A stretch of DNA of 11,501 nt from an uncultured Pirellulaceae bacterium (GTDB lineage: Bacteria; Planctomycetota; Planctomycetia; Pirellulales; Pirellulaceae): assembly GCA_934255105.1 (NCBI GenBank), contig CAKQNH010000066.1, positions 1-11,501 on the forward strand. The letters run 5' to 3'. This document shows, one piece after another, positions 1-7,015 of the stretch. A program made the position numbers and the translations under genes. The notes beneath the pieces were generated by a model. It did no database searches. It saw nothing but the letters and a program-made list of their open reading frames with translations, and was not told the origin of the DNA. Position 1 is the stretch's first letter; each line of letters begins with the position of its first letter.

Positions 1-199
1 GGGGCACGTAAGAGGGTGCGTCACTCATGCGGCCACGCATGTAGGGGTCCAGCGACAGGTAAACCGTTCGCAGCAATAGCTGCCCGTCGGTTGGCTTTGG
101 CAATTCCTTGGTTTCCAATCGGAAGTTATCGGGCTTAGGAGCGCCATGCGGTCGGGAGTTTAGAACGATCCGGCGGTTCGCTTTAGATGATTGAGGCAT
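1..199 (-). CDS. curA: CurA-type NADPH-dependent oxidoreductase, N-terminal fragment
   Basis: The gene runs off the left edge; 66 N-terminal residues are visible. It resembles the start of E. coli CurA (YncB) and the zinc-free leukotriene B4 12-hydroxydehydrogenase-like branch of medium-chain reductases, which reduce enones and quinones with NADPH in the cytosol. What is seen: NSRPHGAPKPDNFRLE near residues 15-30 and the family hallmark TVYLSLDPYMRGRMSD near residues 47-62. The ATG at 199 is preceded by AAAGGA about 7-9 bases upstream, a good ribosome binding site. It lies downstream of the RND gene on the same strand, after a 174-base gap with its own putative promoter, so it may be co-regulated with the pump or separately induced. 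The nucleotide-binding half is outside the window, so activity cannot be judged. The family call is secure; the exact substrate is unknown. Confidence 0.88.
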   Translation of the reverse strand, partial: MPQSSKANRRIVLNSRPHGAPKPDNFRLETKELPKPTDGQLLLRTVYLSLDPYMRGRMSDAPSYVP

Positions 200-246
200 A
201 GTAATTTCCTTTGTTTTACGGAGTGGATGTCTAGTCTTCGATACGA

Positions 247-263
247 AGCAAAGCCTGTGCCAA
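247..263 (-). promoter_or_regulatory. Putative sigma-54 (-24/-12) promoter of curA
   Basis: Read on the minus strand, the sequence is TTGGCAC, five bases, then TTGCT. The invariant GG and GC are separated by exactly 10 bases, as RpoN requires, and only one position of the TGGCACG block deviates. Transcription would start about 12 bases downstream, near 236, leaving a leader of roughly 37 bases before the ATG at 199. The match is by eye, and no activator-binding site was identified upstream. Confidence 0.4.
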
Positions 264-373
264 TCAGTTGGTGAACTGCAAACGTTGCCCCCTGATCGAC
301 TTCGATATAATCTTCGTCAACCTAGCTTGCCATGGATCATAAGTTCGGATCGCGCGGTGCGATGAACGATAAC

Positions 374-3300
374 TTATAAGCGCACGGGCGCGACTTTGAA
401 TATTTCGACAATAATTGCGTAGAGCGCTGGAACGACCAGTAGCGTCAATAGGGTTGCTGCGAGTAGGCCGAAAATCATTAGCCAGGCCATCCCCTCCCAA
501 AGCGGTCCGCCGGTCAAGGCCAGTGGAATAAGGCCACCGACTGTCGTTGCCGTCGTGAGAAAAATAGGGAGTAACCTCTGCTTGCCCGCGCTTACAAGGC
601 ATTCGCGGAAGTCGCCTACGGTCAGCCCCATAATTGGACCGTCGCCACGTGTTGCGTTCACTCGCTCGGTGATCAGTATGTCGGCGAACTCGATGTAGAT
701 GATCGCAGTGTTGAGTACGATGCCGAACAATGCAAGCAATCCGAGTTGCGGCATGAAGCCCAGCGGATTGCCGGTGATCCATAAACCGAACAAAGCACCA
801 ATCAGCGCCAACGGCAATGTCGCAGTAATGACCATCGCCTTGGCAATACTGTTGTATTGAATCACCAGCAAGAGCACGATCATGACCGTAGAAATGCCAA
901 AGGACATCAGCATCATGCCTGAAGCTTTCTGGGATTCTTCGAGCGCACCGCCGACCTCCAGCCAATAGCCGGCGGGGAGATCACGCTCCAATTGATGCAT
1001 TTCGTTCGAGGCCATGACTTTCTTGACAACGTCGTTGCCCGATACGCCCCGATCGACTCGTGCTTTAACTTCGATGACACGATTCATGTTCCGGCGCTGG
1101 ATCAACGCTGGCTCCCAGCGCATATCGAGGCTGGCGATTGCGTTCAACGGGACTTTGCCGTAACTCCCCTCGATGAAGACCTGCTCCACGTCTGCGAGCG
1201 AACGCCGATCTTCCTCGCGCAGGCGGAAATAGACGGGGACCTGATGTTCGCCTTCGCGAAAAGTTGTTAGCCGCCGCCCAGAGTAGTAGGTGCTCAGCGT
1301 GCTGGCGACATTCGCATTGGTCACTCCGGCGAGGTTCGCACTGACTGCGTCTATATTCGCATCGAGCTCAAAGCCATCGACGCCCCACGAATCATGGACA
1401 TTCCAGGTTGAAGTTTCATTGCGAACAATTTCCTTGACGCGCGATGCGGCACGATGCAGGACTTTAGCATCCGCAAACCCGGTGCCCATCACGCGAATAG
1501 CAACCGGATCGGCAGGCGGCCCCAGCATCAGTTCGATGGGAACAACGCGAGCCTCCACGACGGGTTCAATCCCGAGTTCTGCGTCACCGTCGCGCGCGAC
1601 CTGCCGAATTCGATCGGCGAACTGGGAAGTAAAACGACCATCAGTAGTGCGGACAAGTATCTCGGCAAAGTTGGGCTTGCGCGATTCCGGACTCCATGAC
1701 ATATACCACCGCGAGCCGCCGCCACCCACTAATGTTCGCATCGCCCGCAGGCGTTGAACTTCCACGCCGGTTTCATCCGTGGATCGGCCCAGCTTGCGAA
1801 TGATCTCTTCGACCTGCCGAGCTACTGCGTCGGTTTGCTCTATATTCGCGTTCTCGGGTGTCCAGACTTCCACCGCGAATTGGTCGCGCTCGTCTTGTGG
1901 AAAGAACTCGGAGCCAACGGGCAACATCAAAACGCCAACGAATAAGGCCGCGGCTACCGCAACGGTCATGACCTTACGGCGAATTGCCAAAGCAGCAAAG
2001 AATGTAAACCAGCCACCTTGTTGTAGTCTCTGCCGTGTATCCTGCTGTGCATTCTGCTGCTCGGCACCTTTCTGCGTGCGAAATCTGCTTAGCGCGCGCT
2101 GAAGGTCCGCACCAAGGACGTTTTTGGTCCAGTTCCAAAGCCGTGGCAGTGGTGCATTGCTTTTGGTCGAATCGGCTGGAGGGCGGATGAACGCGGCGGC
2201 GAGAATCACACAAAACGTCATGGCGACAACCCAACTCACCGCGAGGATCGTACATAGCGTTACCGGCAAGCTGTAAATGAACTCGCGCTTGCTGCCGTAG
2301 ATCGCAAACAACATCGGTAGAAATGCTGCAATCGTTGTGAGCGTGCCTCCTAACATGGGTGCGGCGACAACGCGGGCGGCTTCGATCGCCGACTCACGTG
2401 GCGGCATCCCGTCGATCTGGTTCTGGCGAGTCTGGTCGCAGACCTGGACTGCGTTGTCGACCAGCAGTCCCAGCGCAATGATGATCGACGCCAGTGAGAT
2501 CTGTTCAAGCTGAACGCCGAAAAACGTAATCAGCCCGACGGAGATAAGTACGACGAAGGGAATGTTGGCGGCCATCACTGCCGCTGTGCGAAAGCCGACC
2601 ATCAGGTACACGACGATTACCACAATCACGATCGCTTCGAGCATGTTGATGACGACATCTGTGATCCGCTTTTTGACGCCAATGGATTGATCGGAGATTG
2701 GCGTGACCGCGAGATCCGGCGGCAGGACTTTTTCGACGCTTTGAAGTTCTTCCACGCGTTGTTTTGCCGCTTCACAAACGTCGACGATACTTGCACCTTC
2801 CTTCATCGTCAGCGAAACAATCACGGCATCCCGCGTCGCGGTCGGATCGCCGTAGCGAGCGATCAATGCGGGCGGGTCTTCGTAACCGCGACGCACCGTC
2901 AAGCCGAGATCATCCAAGTACACCGGGTTGGCAAGTCCACCCGACGAGACACTGCTGGCAATAATGGATTCGATTTCGCGAACCGCGTTCAGCTCTCCTC
3001 CGGGTTTGACAAAGACACGACCGTCGCCGGTATCGAGCATTCCGCCTGAGGCAATGATGTTTCTCTGTGCTACGAGGCTTTCCAGATTTGCCGACGTGAG
3101 CCCCAGTTGCGACCAGGTACCCGCATCCGTTTCGACAAAGATGGCTTCATCGCGCACGCCCCAGCGTTCGACCTTCGCGACACCCGGCAACAAGCGCAGC
3201 GCCGACTTGACCTCGTCGGAAAACACATCGAGCTCTCGAAACCCGTAGACATTGAGCGGGTCGATGGAAGCCTGATTTGGCAGTGGCCGTTGATGAACCG

Positions 3301-3727
3301 CGAACACAATCACGCTAGTGTCACCGAATTCATCGTTGACGATCGGTTTGACAGAAGCTTCGGGCATCTTGACTTTGGCGACCGCCGCACGCACTTTGTC
3401 CCAGGCATTGTCGACCGCATCTCCGCCAACCCGTTCGTCAAGGTCGATAAAGATAGTCGAAAGGCCATTGGTGGACTTGGAACGAAGGTCGTCGACCTCT
3501 GCGATGCCACCCAGCGCATCCTCTAGTGGGTCGGTGACGAGTTCTTCCATCTTCGTTGCCGACGCACCGGGCCAAACCGTCGTGACAACACACGTACGTA
3601 TGACGAACTCTGGGTCTTCGCGACGCGGCATGGTGAGAAAACTGCCGATACCAAATGTGACCAATACGAAGACCACAGCCATGACGGTCGTTCGATTGTT
3701 GACTGCCCAACCAGGAAGGGATTTCAT
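374..3727 (-). CDS. RND-family efflux transporter (AcrB/HAE1-like inner-membrane pump)
   Basis: This is a full-length RND permease of 1117 residues, slightly longer than the usual 1000-1050, that exports substrates across the envelope using the proton gradient. TM1 is at about residues 13-32. A first periplasmic porter region, helices TM2-TM6 at about 358-513, a second porter region and helices to the C-terminus follow the AcrB plan. TM4 reads LGLLVDNAVQV, giving Asp424-Asn425 where AcrB has Asp407-Asp408. TM10 reads GIVLNTAIIYIEF (about 1002-1014) and lacks the AcrB Lys940. A Gln-rich cytoplasmic linker at about 515-585 joins the two halves. The ATG at 3727 is chosen because GGGAGGG lies just upstream and it overlaps the fusion-protein stop by 4 bases (ATGA). 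An in-frame TTG at 3742 would place the ribosome site inside the gene. It is translationally coupled to the membrane-fusion gene and divergent from tetR. Substrate unknown; drug, solvent or electrophile export is inferred. Confidence 0.95.
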   Translation of the reverse strand: MKSLPGWAVNNRTTVMAVVFVLVTFGIGSFLTMPRREDPEFVIRTCVVTTVWPGASATKMEELVTDPLEDALGGIAEVDDLRSKSTNGLSTIFIDLDERVGGDAVDNAWDKVRAAVAKVKMPEASVKPIVNDEFGDTSVIVFAVHQRPLPNQASIDPLNVYGFRELDVFSDEVKSALRLLPGVAKVERWGVRDEAIFVETDAGTWSQLGLTSANLESLVAQRNIIASGGMLDTGDGRVFVKPGGELNAVREIESIIASSVSSGGLANPVYLDDLGLTVRRGYEDPPALIARYGDPTATRDAVIVSLTMKEGASIVDVCEAAKQRVEELQSVEKVLPPDLAVTPISDQSIGVKKRITDVVINMLEAIVIVVIVVYLMVGFRTAAVMAANIPFVVLISVGLITFFGVQLEQISLASIIIALGLLVDNAVQVCDQTRQNQIDGMPPRESAIEAARVVAAPMLGGTLTTIAAFLPMLFAIYGSKREFIYSLPVTLCTILAVSWVVAMTFCVILAAAFIRPPADSTKSNAPLPRLWNWTKNVLGADLQRALSRFRTQKGAEQQNAQQDTRQRLQQGGWFTFFAALAIRRKVMTVAVAAALFVGVLMLPVGSEFFPQDERDQFAVEVWTPENANIEQTDAVARQVEEIIRKLGRSTDETGVEVQRLRAMRTLVGGGGSRWYMSWSPESRKPNFAEILVRTTDGRFTSQFADRIRQVARDGDAELGIEPVVEARVVPIELMLGPPADPVAIRVMGTGFADAKVLHRAASRVKEIVRNETSTWNVHDSWGVDGFELDANIDAVSANLAGVTNANVASTLSTYYSGRRLTTFREGEHQVPVYFRLREEDRRSLADVEQVFIEGSYGKVPLNAIASLDMRWEPALIQRRNMNRVIEVKARVDRGVSGNDVVKKVMASNEMHQLERDLPAGYWLEVGGALEESQKASGMMLMSFGISTVMIVLLLVIQYNSIAKAMVITATLPLALIGALFGLWITGNPLGFMPQLGLLALFGIVLNTAIIYIEFADILITERVNATRGDGPIMGLTVGDFRECLVSAGKQRLLPIFLTTATTVGGLIPLALTGGPLWEGMAWLMIFGLLAATLLTLLVVPALYAIIVEIFKVAPVRL

Positions 3728-5454
3728 TGTTCGCCCTCCCAAGATCTGGCCACGCGAACCGGCTCTCCATCTTCGATGTAGTGTACACCGCCGACGATGA
3801 TTTGCTGGCCGTCGAGCGAGGGCTTTTCCAGCGATTCGATTTGCAACAGTTGCTGGCCGCCTGGTTGAGTAGACTCGCCGGAGAGCAAACGCACTTCAAC
3901 CTTTTGAGCTCGAGTCGAATTGCCTTCAGCGACAACCGTGAACACAAACGTTTGACTCGATTCGTGCCGAATGGATCGAATTGGAACATACAAGCCGAGA
4001 TCGGCTGCCTGGCTGCTCAATTCCACGTTCACAAGCTCGCCCGGTCGCAGGGTCCATTCGTCTCGATCAAACAGCACCGAATGCCCGTTCCACGATTCGG
4101 TCGCTGCTCCGTCCGTGTAAATTTGCCCAACCAGCAAGTCCTGTTTTGGATTGAGCGTCGCATCGCCAAGGACCACAATCGGAGTCAGATTCCAGTTTCC
4201 TAAAAAGGGGATCGTTTGCTCGCCACGCTGCACGCGTAACTTTTCAACTTCCAGCACCGGACTCAAGCCCTGTGATGCTTCACCGTATCGTCGATTGGTG
4301 ACCCGCCAGACGAAGTCGCCTTCCGCGTCTCGGTGGATCGCGCGAACCTCCGCCAGGATCTGATCGGTATTTCCGTCAACAAAGTCGGTGTTCAACGGAA
4401 AGATTCGTTTGACACGAGCAACATTTTCGCCTTCGAGTTCAGTCGGCAGCGGCGTTTGCTTTTTCTCATTTCGGCATAGCAGCGTTATGGTAAATGTACG
4501 AGTCTGCGGGTCGGCGACCGCATCAATCATGTAGATGATCGCGACTTGCGAAATGGCGCGGCCATCGATCGTCGAGATACGAACCGTGTCGCGAATTCTC
4601 AACCTACGTGAAACGCTCGCCGACACCTCTAGTTCGATCTTCATGGGATCCATCAACTGAACGGTGGCTACTCTTGTGCCTTGTCCGACTATGCTGCCGG
4701 GGACGACGTGTACCGCCGCGACTTGGCCTCGAAATGAGGAATAGAGCCAGCAGTCGGCAAGATTGCGATTGGCTTCGTCGAGCTGGACTTGCGCCTGTTC
4801 GATCTGTGCGTCCGTGGCAGAGAGCTGGGCCTGTTTGACTTTCAGCGAGGCATCCAAGATCGACAATTCGGACTGGGCGTTGGTCAGTTTCGCCTTCGAA
4901 TTGTCAAACTCTGAGCGAGATATTGAATTGTTTTCAACCAGGCGAGTGGCTCTGTCAAATTCGGCCTGTGCCAGTTCGATGTTGGCATTGGCTGCCTCGA
5001 CCTGCGCTGGAATCGAGTCGGATATTTCGACTGCCAGAGCCTGCTTGTCACGCATGAAACGGCTTACGGTCGCCTCGGCCGACGCGACCGCCAGTCGATA
5101 GCGCTCGTCATCGAGTTTAGCGATCACCGCTGACCGCTGCGATTCTCCTGGCTCGGAAGACTCTTTTGATTCGGCTTGACGGACTTCGACATTTTCGTTG
5201 GGTTCGATGACCCAACTGACGCGTCCCGGAACTTCAAACCCGATGTCTTCTGATTTCCAGGCTTCGACGGATCCGGTCAAACGCATTTCGCTCGTGGGCG
5301 CGGAAGCGCGCAGCGTGAACGCAGTAACCGAGCGAGGCAACTCTGGGACCCCGATTCCTTGCGCGACCGATCCACCTGTCTCGCGGGAGCATCCTGATGA
5401 GAGAACGCATGCGAGACCGAGAATTGCCAGCAAAGACTGCTTCAAAACGGACAC
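3724..5454 (-). CDS. RND periplasmic membrane-fusion lipoprotein (HlyD/AcrA-like)
   Basis: This is the adaptor that bridges the RND pump to an outer-membrane channel. From the GTG at 5454 it has 576 residues, against about 350-420 for typical AcrA-like proteins. It starts with a hydrophobic signal segment and LSSGC, with the probable lipidated Cys at 22. The first lipoyl half is at about 60-85, a long alpha-hairpin coiled coil at about 115-235, the second lipoyl half (SSFRGQVAAVHVVPGSIVG) at about 239-257, then beta-barrel and membrane-proximal domains. Roughly 100-120 extra residues after position 330 interrupt the barrel region. The start is uncertain: TTG 5445 is also possible, and the frame stays open up to a GTG at 5571, but that codon lies inside the putative TetR operator and would bury the signal peptide. 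None of the candidates has a strong ribosome site. First gene of the pump operon; the RND gene follows with a 4-base overlap. Confidence 0.9.
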   Translation of the reverse strand: MSVLKQSLLAILGLACVLSSGCSRETGGSVAQGIGVPELPRSVTAFTLRASAPTSEMRLTGSVEAWKSEDIGFEVPGRVSWVIEPNENVEVRQAESKESSEPGESQRSAVIAKLDDERYRLAVASAEATVSRFMRDKQALAVEISDSIPAQVEAANANIELAQAEFDRATRLVENNSISRSEFDNSKAKLTNAQSELSILDASLKVKQAQLSATDAQIEQAQVQLDEANRNLADCWLYSSFRGQVAAVHVVPGSIVGQGTRVATVQLMDPMKIELEVSASVSRRLRIRDTVRISTIDGRAISQVAIIYMIDAVADPQTRTFTITLLCRNEKKQTPLPTELEGENVARVKRIFPLNTDFVDGNTDQILAEVRAIHRDAEGDFVWRVTNRRYGEASQGLSPVLEVEKLRVQRGEQTIPFLGNWNLTPIVVLGDATLNPKQDLLVGQIYTDGAATESWNGHSVLFDRDEWTLRPGELVNVELSSQAADLGLYVPIRSIRHESSQTFVFTVVAEGNSTRAQKVEVRLLSGESTQPGGQQLLQIESLEKPSLDGQQIIVGGVHYIEDGEPVRVARSWEGEQ

Positions 5455-5568
5455 GCGGTAGCAAGGCCGGTTAGAACCAGCCGTGTAATTGGGACTATCA
5501 ACCACTCTTCCATGCCTTTCGATCTGCGACAAAAACGGGAAATCCCAGGTGTCCCCTTGCCAAAACAG

Positions 5569-5585
5569 CACTACACGGTGTAGTG
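5569..5585. promoter_or_regulatory. Putative TetR operator palindrome
   Basis: CACTACACGGTGTAGTG is a perfect inverted repeat of 8-base arms around a single G, in the divergent region between the pump operon and tetR. A further seven-base half-site, GTGTAGT, occurs at 5618-5624 closer to tetR. Size and position fit a TetR-dimer operator controlling both directions. It overlaps the -10 of the predicted pump promoter, so binding would block that promoter. Inferred from symmetry and position only. Confidence 0.6.
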
Positions 5586-5610
5586 TACTATGTCGGCGAG
5601 TAGAGGTAAA
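5582..5610 (-). promoter_or_regulatory. Putative sigma-70-type promoter of the pump operon
   Basis: On the minus strand TTTACC (5610-5605) and TACACT (5587-5582) are separated by 17 bases. Each matches its consensus hexamer at four of six positions. The -10 lies inside the palindromic operator. The predicted start falls near 5575, giving a leader of about 120 bases before the chosen GTG at 5454. Confidence 0.4.
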
Positions 5611-5642
5611 CCCTTCAGTGTAGTTTTATTGAGTGCGGCTCG

Positions 5643-6281
5643 ATGGCACCTGTGACAAACCAAAAGACAGAAAAAAAACGCCGCCTGACCGATGGCAAGC
5701 GGCAGGCGATCCTCGACGCTGCACTGGTCGAATTTGATGCCCACGGCTTTGCCGCCACAAGCATGGATCGGATCGCAGCCACCGCCAATGTTTCCAAGCG
5801 GACGGTCTACAATCATTTCCAGAGCAAGGAAGCGCTGTTTGACGCGATCCGCCAGTCGACACTGCAGGCGATCGAGCATGCGATCTGCCCGTATGACTCG
5901 TCGAAATCGCTCGAGTCACAGTTGCAATTGATGGCGCAGGAGCATATCGCGGTACACTCGAGCGATGCGTTCATGAAGTTCGCTCGGATTTCAGCTCCCC
6001 AGTTTATCGTATCGCCTGAATTGGCATCGGCCAGCTTTGACGAGTTCAGCAAATCGCGAGAGGGTTTGGTGAAGTGGATCAAGGCCGCTGCCAAAGACGG
6101 GCGGCTAACTGTCGCCGACCCTAAGCGGGCAGCGGCACAGTTTCTCGGGTTGCTCAACGTTCAAATGTTTTGGCCGCAATTGCTTGGCGGGCAGAAGACG
6201 CCACCAAAATCAGAGCTGAAGGAGATTGTCGAATCGACGATTGCCATGTTTCTTGATCATTACCGATCAAGAGGGGCGTAG
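5643..6281 (+). CDS. TetR/AcrR-family transcriptional repressor
   Basis: This 212-residue protein has the normal TetR length. The N-terminal DNA-binding domain spans about residues 18-66. The recognition helix region is SKRTVYNHF (51-59), followed by the conserved QSKEALFDAI. The C-terminal ligand-binding half resembles the AefR-like group (inference). It is transcribed away from the RND operon, with a palindromic operator between them, the standard arrangement for a local repressor released when a pump substrate binds. The ATG at 5643 starts just before the first charged helix; I see no strong ribosome site upstream. A hairpin overlaps the last codons. It probably represses the pump and itself; control of curA or the catalase is possible but unsupported. 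Confidence 0.93.
   Translation: MAPVTNQKTEKKRRLTDGKRQAILDAALVEFDAHGFAATSMDRIAATANVSKRTVYNHFQSKEALFDAIRQSTLQAIEHAICPYDSSKSLESQLQLMAQEHIAVHSSDAFMKFARISAPQFIVSPELASASFDEFSKSREGLVKWIKAAAKDGRLTVADPKRAAAQFLGLLNVQMFWPQLLGGQKTPPKSELKEIVESTIAMFLDHYRSRGA
6251..6272 (+). terminator. Hairpin at the end of tetR, weak terminator candidate
   Basis: TCTTGATC and GATCAAGA form a perfect 8-base stem with a 6-base loop, inside the last codons of tetR. A second small GGGC/GCCC hairpin follows at 6292-6304. Neither has a T-run, so intrinsic termination is uncertain. Confidence 0.25.
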
Positions 6282-6318
6282 ATCCGATGTTGGGCATTTA
6301 GCCCTGCCTTCTGTATTG

Positions 6319-6373
6319 AGCGGTGGAACCGCGGATTTCGATAGCCGATGGTGCAGCGCAAAGGAGCCATCGG
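6319..6373 (+). repeat. Two-hairpin intergenic element, copy L
   Basis: A 55-base element. Hairpin 1 is GCGGT-GGA-ACCGC (6320-6332). A spacer with TAGCC follows, then hairpin 2 with stem CCGATGG (6345-6351) and CCATCGG (6367-6373) around a 15-base loop starting TGCAGCG. It aligns without gaps to the inverted copy at 6717-6663, 40 of 55 bases identical by hand. Hairpin 1, the TAGCC spacer and the TGCAGCG loop are conserved, while the second stem differs by compensating changes. Function unknown; it resembles REP-like or MITE-like elements. Confidence 0.7.
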
Positions 6374-6642
6374 GGTGCTCGGATGCAAACGCGGACGAGA
6401 AGAGCGTCGGATAGAAAACGAATCTACACCGAGTTCGCAATACTCCTAGTGCCAATGGGCTGAGCGCATCTGGCCGAAAACATCAACCAGGCTCACATCA
6501 ATTCCGACGCAACATCGCGCCACACATTCCATCGTCGAATGTACACAAGTTGCGACCTCGAAGACGTGCCGCGCGCTGGTGAAGTCTCGTTCTCGGTCGC
6601 AGATGCAACAGGAATAATGCGGGGGTGGGAATGGCACGGTTT
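6374..6642. other. Intergenic stretch between the two repeat copies, no gene seen
   Basis: Short open frames occur on both strands here, but none has a ribosome site, recognisable domain or convincing length. Apart from the flanking repeats I see nothing I can name. Confidence 0.5.
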
Positions 6643-6717
6643 CCTGGGGTTCCGCTTGGCTCGCTGGGGCTCGCTGACGCTGCACCCCAGGCTAACCCAA
6701 TCCGCGGTTTCACCGCT
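6643..6717 (-). repeat. Two-hairpin intergenic element, copy R (inverted)
   Basis: Read on the minus strand from 6717: hairpin 1 is GCGGT-GAA-ACCGC, followed by the TAGCC spacer. Hairpin 2 has CTGGGG and CCCCAG (plus-strand arms 6664-6669 and 6685-6690) around a 15-base loop starting TGCAGCG, as in copy L. This copy extends further: CCTGGGGT at 6643-6650 can alternatively pair with ACCCCAGG at 6684-6691, giving two competing folds. Similar strings are, from memory, frequent in Rhodopirellula-like genomes; I could not check. Confidence 0.7.
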
Positions 6718-7015
6718 GGCGGCAAGATGCAAGATCACGAATGAACTATGAAATTGCAGCAATGCAGATAAGCAACCTCGAACGTATACATAGCCGATTG
6801 GGCGTTAGCCAAGATTGCTTTGATATTACAAGTGACTTATGCACGAGTGCTTAGGATGGCTCATGCTGCCTGCTCCTGCGCGCTGGCTGTTGATGAAGAA
6901 GAAATTCCTGAACAAAGCAAGTCGCATTTGCGGCAACTGGCGGCAACCAGATGGAAATGATAGATTGAACGAGTTAGACGGGTCACCGAATTCCAAAGAT
7001 CTAAGGACTCTCAGT

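Noticed and set aside
3728..3742. TTG start of the RND gene at 3742
   Set aside because: The GGGAGGG ribosome site lies inside this extension and serves the ATG at 3727.
992..3989. Numerous 60-180 codon open frames antisense to or out of frame with the RND gene
   Set aside because: Shadows of a high-GC coding sequence, with no domains, and inconsistent with the clear RND protein in the main frame.
5455..5571. Extended start of the membrane-fusion protein at GTG 5571
   Set aside because: It would place the start codon inside the putative operator and bury the lipoprotein signal peptide behind about 40 residues.
6446..6685. Minus-strand frame containing GIDVS, reminiscent of the start of IS110-type transposases
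   Set aside because: The motif is near the C-terminal end of a short frame, no following transposase sequence exists, and the frame overlaps the palindromic repeat. Judged coincidental.
6839..7015. N-terminal extension of the catalase from an ATG at 6839
   Set aside because: No ribosome site, no catalase similarity, while ATG 7016 has AGGA at correct spacing and gives the family's normal N-terminus.
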